Shown in pieces: positions 59,347-64,000 of a DNA stretch of 64,000 bases. The position numbers and the translations under genes are program-made. Source of the stretch: Agromyces tardus. Lineage in GTDB: Bacteria; Actinomycetota; Actinomycetes; Actinomycetales; Microbacteriaceae. Each line of letters begins with the position of its first letter. Within the stretch, counting starts at the first letter, position 1. The stretch covers positions 1 to 64,000 of the forward strand of contig NZ_RHHB01000007.1 of assembly GCF_003710805.1 (NCBI RefSeq). Reading direction: 5' to 3'. Below the pieces are notes generated by a model, which worked only from the letters and a program-made list of their open reading frames with translations, searched no databases and was not told where the DNA came from.

Positions 59347-60615
59347 ATGACACGCGAGTCAACCCTCCGATTCGGGGCCCAGACCGACGAGGTGACGAGC
59401 CTCCTGCGCATCGTCAACATGGTGCGCACCGGCGAGGCCGCCACCCGGCCCGAGATCGGGCGGGTCACCGGCCTCGGCCGCGGCGTCGTGACGCAGCGCG
59501 TCGACCAGGCGATCGAGATGGGCTTCCTCGCCGACGGCGAGTACGGTCCGTCCTCCGGCGGGCGCGCGCCGCGCACGCTCCGGTTCCGCTCGGAGCAGGG
59601 CCGCATCATCGTGTGCGCGCTCGGCGCCCTGCACATCCGCGTCGGCATCGCCTCGCTCGACGGCGACATCGTCGAGCATGCGCATCGCGCGTGGGACATC
59701 GCGCACGGGCCCGCCCAGACGATCGACACGGCGCTCGAGATGCTCGACGAACTCCTGGCCCGCCACGAGGACGTGCCCGTCTGGGGCGTGGCCGTCGGCA
59801 TCCCGGGACCCGTCGACTTCGAGACCGGGCGCCCCGTCGCCCCGCCCATCATGCCCGGCTGGAACGGCTTCGACGTGCGCCGCCGCTTCGAGCAGCGCTT
59901 CGACGCCCCCACCTGGGTCGACAACGACGTGAACCTGCTCGCGTTCAGCGAGCGCTCCCACCGCCACGAGGAGGCGCTCGACCTCATCTTCTGCAAGGTC
60001 GGCTCCGGCATCGGCGCCGGCCTGCTCTCGCACGGGCGCATCCACCGCGGGGCCAACGGTGCGGCCGGCGACATCGGCCACGTGCGCGTGCGCGACTCCG
60101 AGACCGTGTGCCGGTGCGGCAAGATCGGATGCCTCGAGGCCGAGGCCGGCGGCTGGGCGCTCGTGCGCGACGCCGAGCAGGCCGTGTCCGAGGGCGCGGG
60201 CGGTGCGCTCGCCCGGCTGGTGGAGTCGGGCGAGCAGATCACGCCCGAGGCGATCTCGCTCGCCGCGGTCGACGGCGACGCCCTCGCGATCTCGCTCATC
60301 CAGCGTTCCGCGCGGCTCGTCGGCGAGTCGATCGCGGCGCTCGTCAACATGTTCAACCCCGCGGTCATCGTGATCGGCGGCGCGGTGTCGGCGGCGGGCG
60401 AGGTCTTCCTCGCCGAGGTGCGGCAGCGCGTCTACGAGCTCTCGCTGCCGCTCGCCACGCGCGACCTCAGCATCGTGCGGTCGCACGGCGACGAGAAGGA
60501 GCCACTGCGGGGCGGTGCCGAGATGGTGCGCGAGCAGCTCTTCGAGACGACGTTCCCGCGCTGGTTCGCCGAGGGCCGGCCGCTCATCCGCGACGTGATG
60601 CCCGAGGCATCCTGA
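59347..60615 (+). CDS. ROK-family transcriptional regulator
   Basis: A 422-residue ROK repressor type. The N-terminal winged HTH covers about residues 15-80 (VRTGEAATRPEIGRVTGLGRGVVTQRVDQ). The sugar-kinase-like domain shows DNDVNLLAFSE, GSGIGAGLLSHGRIHRGANGAAGDIGHV and the zinc motif CRCGKIGCLE. Such proteins sense sugars or sugar phosphates and repress catabolic genes. The ATG at 59347 has no clear ribosome site, so it could be leaderless. It is divergent from the Gfo/Idh pair and followed by ThuA and a fused CGD, its probable targets. Confidence 0.9.
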   Translation: MTRESTLRFGAQTDEVTSLLRIVNMVRTGEAATRPEIGRVTGLGRGVVTQRVDQAIEMGFLADGEYGPSSGGRAPRTLRFRSEQGRIIVCALGALHIRVGIASLDGDIVEHAHRAWDIAHGPAQTIDTALEMLDELLARHEDVPVWGVAVGIPGPVDFETGRPVAPPIMPGWNGFDVRRRFEQRFDAPTWVDNDVNLLAFSERSHRHEEALDLIFCKVGSGIGAGLLSHGRIHRGANGAAGDIGHVRVRDSETVCRCGKIGCLEAEAGGWALVRDAEQAVSEGAGGALARLVESGEQITPEAISLAAVDGDALAISLIQRSARLVGESIAALVNMFNPAVIVIGGAVSAAGEVFLAEVRQRVYELSLPLATRDLSIVRSHGDEKEPLRGGAEMVREQLFETTFPRWFAEGRPLIRDVMPEAS

Positions 60616-60631
60616 ATCACTTCTTCCTCTT

Positions 60632-60662
60632 TTCGACTTAAGCGCGTATCTTTTCGTCTGAA
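60632..60662 (+). promoter_or_regulatory. Shared-motif promoter region upstream of ThuA
   Basis: The 66-base gap between the ROK and ThuA genes contains TTCGACTTAAG (60632-60642) and TTTTCGTCTGAAC (60651-60662). In reverse these are CTTAAGTCGAA and TTCAGACGAAAA, nearly the same two elements found at the promoter of the CGD operon at 34 kb. A -10-like TATCTT lies between them. The gap is AT-rich compared with the genes. Confidence 0.5.
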
Positions 60663-60681
60663 CACGACGCGAAGGAGCGCC

Positions 60682-61557
60682 ATGCCCGACTCCAAGATCC
60701 CGACGCTCATCATCACCGGGATGACCGACGTGCACCATGACTGGCGGTCGACCACGCCCGCGCTGAAGGAGCTGCTCGAGGGCACCGGCCGCTTCGACGT
60801 GCGCGTCACCGAGGAGTTCCGCGGCGCGACATCCGCCACCCTGGAGCCGTACGACCTCGTCATCCTGAACTACTACGGCCGGCGCGACCCGTGGCGCGAC
60901 GTCCCCGAGGAGCGATTCGGCGAGTCCGCCGAGCAGGCGCTGTTCGACTTCGTCGCGAGCGGCAAGGGCCTCATCGCGTACCACCCGACGCTCGCGGGCG
61001 GGGTCGGCTGGGACCCGGAGTACGAGCGGCTGCTCGGCGGCGTGATGCGCGAGCGGACCTCGCGGCGCGCGCCGAACAACGACTTCCTCATCCACACCGC
61101 TGAGCAGCACCCCATCACCGCGGGGTGGCCGGCGGAGTTCCCGCACTACGGCGACGACCTCTACGTGGGGCTCGAGTGGCCCGAGGGCGTGACGAAGACG
61201 ATCCTCCTCACCGGATGGGACAACCCGCTGCGCTACACGCAGGTGCCGTCGCAGTGGCGCGCGCTCCCCGGCATGGGCGAGGAGCACCCCGTCGCCTGGA
61301 CCGTCGAGTACGGCGCCGGACGCGCGGTGTCGATCGGCATCGGCCACAACGTCGCGGCGATCGGCCACCCCGCGTTCCGGGCGCTGTTCCCGCGCAGCGC
61401 CGAGTGGGCCGCGACCGGCGAGGTCACGATCGCGACACCCGACGACCTCGGCGAGCCGGTCGAGGGCGGCGACTGGTGGCCGACGACGCTCGAGCCGATG
61501 GTGCGGCAGATGTTCGACGAGTGGGTCGCGGCCGGCGAGCCTGCGGCGCAGAAGTGA
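60682..61557 (+). CDS. ThuA-like protein
   Basis: A 291-residue protein of the ThuA family (class-I glutamine-amidotransferase-like fold): IPTLIITGMTDVHHDWRST, ILNYYGRRDPW, FVASGKGLIAYHP, HPITAGWPAEF and GAGRAVSIGIGHN. ThuA is known from rhizobial trehalose use, where it works beside the Gfo/Idh protein ThuB that forms 3-keto disaccharides. AAGGAG is four bases before the start. It is placed directly before a fused CGD gene, so a role in 3-keto glycoside or 3-keto sugar conversion is likely. Its reaction is not certain. Confidence 0.85.
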   Translation: MPDSKIPTLIITGMTDVHHDWRSTTPALKELLEGTGRFDVRVTEEFRGATSATLEPYDLVILNYYGRRDPWRDVPEERFGESAEQALFDFVASGKGLIAYHPTLAGGVGWDPEYERLLGGVMRERTSRRAPNNDFLIHTAEQHPITAGWPAEFPHYGDDLYVGLEWPEGVTKTILLTGWDNPLRYTQVPSQWRALPGMGEEHPVAWTVEYGAGRAVSIGIGHNVAAIGHPAFRALFPRSAEWAATGEVTIATPDDLGEPVEGGDWWPTTLEPMVRQMFDEWVAAGEPAAQK

Positions 61558-61564
61558 GCCGCGC

Positions 61565-63040
61565 ATGACCCTCAGCGCGCTGCGCGACGACGCGCTCTCG
61601 GCCACTGCCGACGGGTTCGAGCTGCGGCTCGGCCTCCCGTGGATCCGGTCGCTGCCCCTCGACTGCGTCGACTCGCTCGAGGTGGCGGTCGATGGCGAGC
61701 GGGTCGATCCGCTCGCCGTCGTGCTCGGCGACCGCGTGGTCGATCCCGGTGCCCTCGCGCACGAGGGCGGCTGGTGGTTCCTGCAAGACCGTCTGGTGCT
61801 CCGGGGCGAGCGGATGCTGCAGCCCGGCGCGCACGACGTGGCCGTCTCGTTCCGGCTCCGCATCCCGTACCTGCAGGCCGGCCCCGACGGCCCGCTCACC
61901 CTGCCCTTCCTCGTCGAGCGCACCCTCGAGCTCGGTGCGACGCCTGCGGGTCGAGGAGCCCGCAGCGCGCCTCGAGACCCCCACGAAGCGGGACTTCAGC
62001 ACGCGGATGCTGCGGCCACCGCCGCCGTCTCGCCTGCTGCTCTCCCCTCGACCTGGACCCTCGCAGCGAGCGCCTTCAACTGGACCCCCGAGGTGATCCG
62101 CGCCGAGCAGCCGGCGCCCGACATCGCCGTCGGCATCGTGACGGCCGGGGTCGCACCCGTCATCGAGGTCGAACCGGGCCAGTTGTGGCGCTCCTTCCCC
62201 GTGCCGGCCGACGCAGAGGTCGACGCCCTGCGGCGCGGACTCGACGCCGCCGGCGGCAGGGTGAGCATCGTCGGGGCGAGCCTCGACGACTGGGTCGGTC
62301 CGACGCAGCGACGCAGTGACGACGACCGACTCGCGTTCCTGCTCCCCCAACTGCACGCCGCACGTCGCGTCGGCGCGGCGGGCGTGCGCCTGCCGATCGG
62401 CCAGGCGGGCGAGCCGCTCCTGCGGCGGGTCGTGCCGACACTGCACGAACTCGACCTCGTGCTCTTCGAGGAGATCCAGGGCCAGCAGACCCCTGATTCC
62501 ACGCCCACCGCGGCGGCCGTCGACACGATCGCCGGCCTCGACGACCCGCGCGTTCGCGTGCTCGTCGACATCAGCATGCTCATGCCCGCGCTGCCGTCGA
62601 GCTACCTCGAGCAGCTCGCGGGCGCAGGCCTGCCGGGCGATCTGCTGGCCCGCCTCACCGACGAGTGGCGCGACCCCGCGACGACGGGCGTCGTCGTCGA
62701 CGTGCTCCGGTCGGGCGCCGTGCCGCCCGCCATCCACACGATGTACATGAACCTGCTGGTGCGCTTCGGACGCTCCGACGCGGGCGTGCTGCGCGACATC
62801 CTGCCCTTGGTCGGCGCGTTCCACCTCAAGTTCTGGGATCTCGACGACACCGACGGTCGCGTCTCCGCGCCCATCCGCGACCTCGGCGCACTCCTCGCGC
62901 CCACCGGCTTCGCCGGCACGCTGTGCAGCGAATGGGGCGGCCACGAGTGGCTCCTCGACGCGGATGCCGCGGACATGACCCGGCGGCATCTCGCTCTCGC
63001 GCGTCAGGCCCTCGCCGAGGGTGCGGCCGCCGCGGCCTGA
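61565..63040 (+). CDS. Single-chain C-glycoside deglycosidase-like (beta-alpha fusion) 3
   Basis: A 491-residue fusion. The beta domain lies at about 12-124 (LRLGLPWIRSLPLDCVDSL, RLRIPYLQAGPDGP). A long disordered Ala/Pro/Arg linker follows (about 125-165). A diverged TIM barrel starts near residue 188. Metal-site candidates are E303 in FEEIQ, D335 in VLVDIS, H420 in FHLKFWDLDD and E456 in CSEWGGHEW. The EIH motif seen in every other alpha domain here is EIQ (Q305), so its His is missing. The barrel also lacks the DFSSTMH stretch. It may be a CGD of altered chemistry. It follows ThuA by seven bases. The first copy of a 94-bp tandem duplication begins in its last codons. Confidence 0.75.
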   Translation: MTLSALRDDALSATADGFELRLGLPWIRSLPLDCVDSLEVAVDGERVDPLAVVLGDRVVDPGALAHEGGWWFLQDRLVLRGERMLQPGAHDVAVSFRLRIPYLQAGPDGPLTLPFLVERTLELGATPAGRGARSAPRDPHEAGLQHADAAATAAVSPAALPSTWTLAASAFNWTPEVIRAEQPAPDIAVGIVTAGVAPVIEVEPGQLWRSFPVPADAEVDALRRGLDAAGGRVSIVGASLDDWVGPTQRRSDDDRLAFLLPQLHAARRVGAAGVRLPIGQAGEPLLRRVVPTLHELDLVLFEEIQGQQTPDSTPTAAAVDTIAGLDDPRVRVLVDISMLMPALPSSYLEQLAGAGLPGDLLARLTDEWRDPATTGVVVDVLRSGAVPPAIHTMYMNLLVRFGRSDAGVLRDILPLVGAFHLKFWDLDDTDGRVSAPIRDLGALLAPTGFAGTLCSEWGGHEWLLDADAADMTRRHLALARQALAEGAAAAA

Positions 63041-63214
63041 GCGAGTGTTGCTCCCTCGAACCCGGTCGCGAAGTATCCGCGGGATACCTTTCCACCGCGG
63101 TTCAGGGAAGGAAGATCGTCAGGCCGCGGCCTGAGCGAGTGGTGCTCCCTCGAACCCGGTCGCGAAGTATCCGCGGGATACCTTTCCACCGCGGTTCAGG
63201 GAGGGAACATCGTC
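63029..63214. repeat. Tandem duplication, two 92-base copies with 94-base period
   Basis: Bases 63029-63120 and 63123-63214 are the same sequence with three differences. The first copy includes the last 12 bases of the fused CGD gene with its stop; the second carries a ghost of that gene end, so it is the derived copy or arose by slippage over the junction. Each copy holds a strong dyad (63073-63087 and 63167-63181) within a larger interrupted one from GAACC to GGTTC. The rest of the 309-base gap, 63215-63349, shows only the LysR leader. Confidence 0.9.
63073..63181. promoter_or_regulatory. Duplicated palindrome GTATCCGCGGGATAC
   Basis: GTATCC-GCG-GGATAC occurs at 63073-63087 and 63167-63181, once in each tandem copy. 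It fits the T-N11-A rule (TATCCGCGGGATA) for LysR operators, and a LysR gene starts 169 bases after the second copy. Flanking AAG and CCTT lengthen the stem with one bulge, so it could also be a transcription terminator for the CGD gene. The two explanations are not separable by eye. Confidence 0.5.
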
Positions 63215-63349
63215 GCGTCCGACGGAGGGACCGCGGGTGGCGGCGGGAATTACGAGCGCGAGGGCATCACGCCGCGCGATGCTCTCGCGCTCGGAATCGA
63301 CGTCGTTGATAGACTGGAGGCCCGTCCTCACCCGAAGGAACACAACGAC

Positions 63350-64000
63350 GTGTCCGACCAGGCTCCGCTCTCCCGGCTCGACCTCAACCTGCTCGTGTCG
63401 CTCGACGCGCTGCTCACCGAGCGCAGCGTCACACGCGCGGCCGAGCGCCTGCACCTCAGCCAACCGGCGCTGAGCGCCTCGCTCGCTCGCCTCCGCACGC
63501 ACTTCAACGACCCGATCCTCGCGCGCACCGGCAACAGCTACGAGCTCACGCCGCTCGCGTCGCGCCTGTCGGAGCACACGGCCGCGGCGCTGGATGCCGC
63601 ACGGCGGGTCTTCGAGAGCCAGGCCGAATGGGATCCGAGCCAGTCGACGCGCGAGTTCGCGCTCTACGGCTCGGACTACAGCTTCGCGACCACGGGCCGG
63701 GCCCTGTCGGGGCTCGCGGCCGAACGGGCGCCCGGCGTTCGCTTCCGGTTCATGCTCCACAACCCGCAGATCGTCGAGGATGCCGTGAACCGCCTCCGCG
63801 GCGCCGACGGTCTGCTCATGCCGCACGGCTTCCTGAGCGACCTGCCGTTCACCGACCTCTGGAACGACACCTGGGTCATCGTGGCCGCCGAGGACAACCC
63901 CGACATCGGCGAGACGGTCACGCTCGACGATGTCGCGCGGTCGCCATGGGTGTTCACCTACCAGTCGCGATCGGCGTTCACCTCGGCCACCCGCCAGATC
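63350..64000 (+). CDS. LysR-family transcriptional regulator, cut by the window end
   Basis: The first 217 residues of a LysR protein: LDLNLLVSLDALLTERSVTRAAERLHLSQPALSASLARL forms the winged HTH, followed by DPILARTGNSYELTPLA and the start of the co-inducer domain. This N-terminus is of the NodD/LinR-like subgroup, which often responds to aromatic compounds. The GTG at 63350 has GAAGGA ten bases upstream. The frame is open to the last base, so about a third of the gene is missing. It may control the neighbouring CGD genes through the duplicated palindrome. Confidence 0.85.
   Translation, partial: MSDQAPLSRLDLNLLVSLDALLTERSVTRAAERLHLSQPALSASLARLRTHFNDPILARTGNSYELTPLASRLSEHTAAALDAARRVFESQAEWDPSQSTREFALYGSDYSFATTGRALSGLAAERAPGVRFRFMLHNPQIVEDAVNRLRGADGLLMPHGFLSDLPFTDLWNDTWVIVAAEDNPDIGETVTLDDVARSPWVFTYQSRSAFTSATRQI

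Noticed and set aside
63029-63214. CRISPR-like repeat pair
   Set aside because: Only two copies, separated by two bases, with no spacers, and including a gene end: a tandem duplication.

Overview
The window is very GC-rich with tightly packed ORFs, many ATGA/GTGA stop-start overlaps and GGAGG-like ribosome sites. Codon bias is strongly GC-ending, except that the octamer-like string GGATGCCG/CGGCATCC recurs throughout the genes. Together these suggest a high-GC actinobacterium, most likely Microbacteriaceae (Agromyces/Microbacterium-like). This placement is inferred from style and not proven. No rRNA, tRNA, insertion sequence, prophage or CRISPR array was seen.

Layout. 0-3.4 kb: an orphan sugar-binding lipoprotein and a phospholipase-D-like protein. 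3.4-10.7 kb: an IclR-controlled catabolic operon (alpha/beta hydrolase, two SDRs, two FAH-family hydrolases, GH43) divergent from a CMD-family gene and the IclR gene. 10.7-13.1 kb: an esterase-like hydrolase and a quercetinase-like cupin, divergent from a LysR regulator. 13.1-18.5 kb: a dipeptide-type ABC transporter with a fused permease-ATPase. 18.8-22.5 kb: GH1 beta-glucosidase and GH78 alpha-L-rhamnosidase. 22.5-26.8 kb: an ordinary accessory patch (small membrane protein, YecM-like, aldo/keto reductase, DUF1801, two DHFR-like proteins, RidA).

From 26.9 kb to the right end lies the core of the window: extradiol dioxygenase, TIM-barrel isomerases, Gfo/Idh dehydrogenases, two GMC sugar oxidases and a multiplied set of C-glycoside deglycosidase (CGD) genes. 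There are two separate beta (DUF6379-like) subunits, two separate alpha (TIM-barrel) subunits and three beta-alpha single-chain fusions. Around them are a CUT1 sugar transporter, GH106 rhamnosidase, GH3, GH43, GH35-like hydrolase, SGNH and alpha/beta esterases, an MFS exporter, a ROK regulator, ThuA and a LysR gene cut by the window end.

How it fits together. The inferred theme is breakdown of plant aromatic glycosides, both O- and C-linked. Glycosidases and esterases trim rhamnose, glucose, pentose and acyl groups. GMC or Gfo/Idh enzymes oxidise the glycosyl C3 hydroxyl. CGD complexes then break the C-C glycosidic bond, as in the known CarA/CarB/CarC and DgpA/B/C systems. The released 3-keto sugar would go to the TIM-barrel, Gfo/Idh and ThuA proteins, and the aglycone to cupin and extradiol dioxygenases and FAH hydrolases. 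The number and architecture of CGD genes, several shared operator-like sequences and a tandem 94-bp duplication are the most interesting points.
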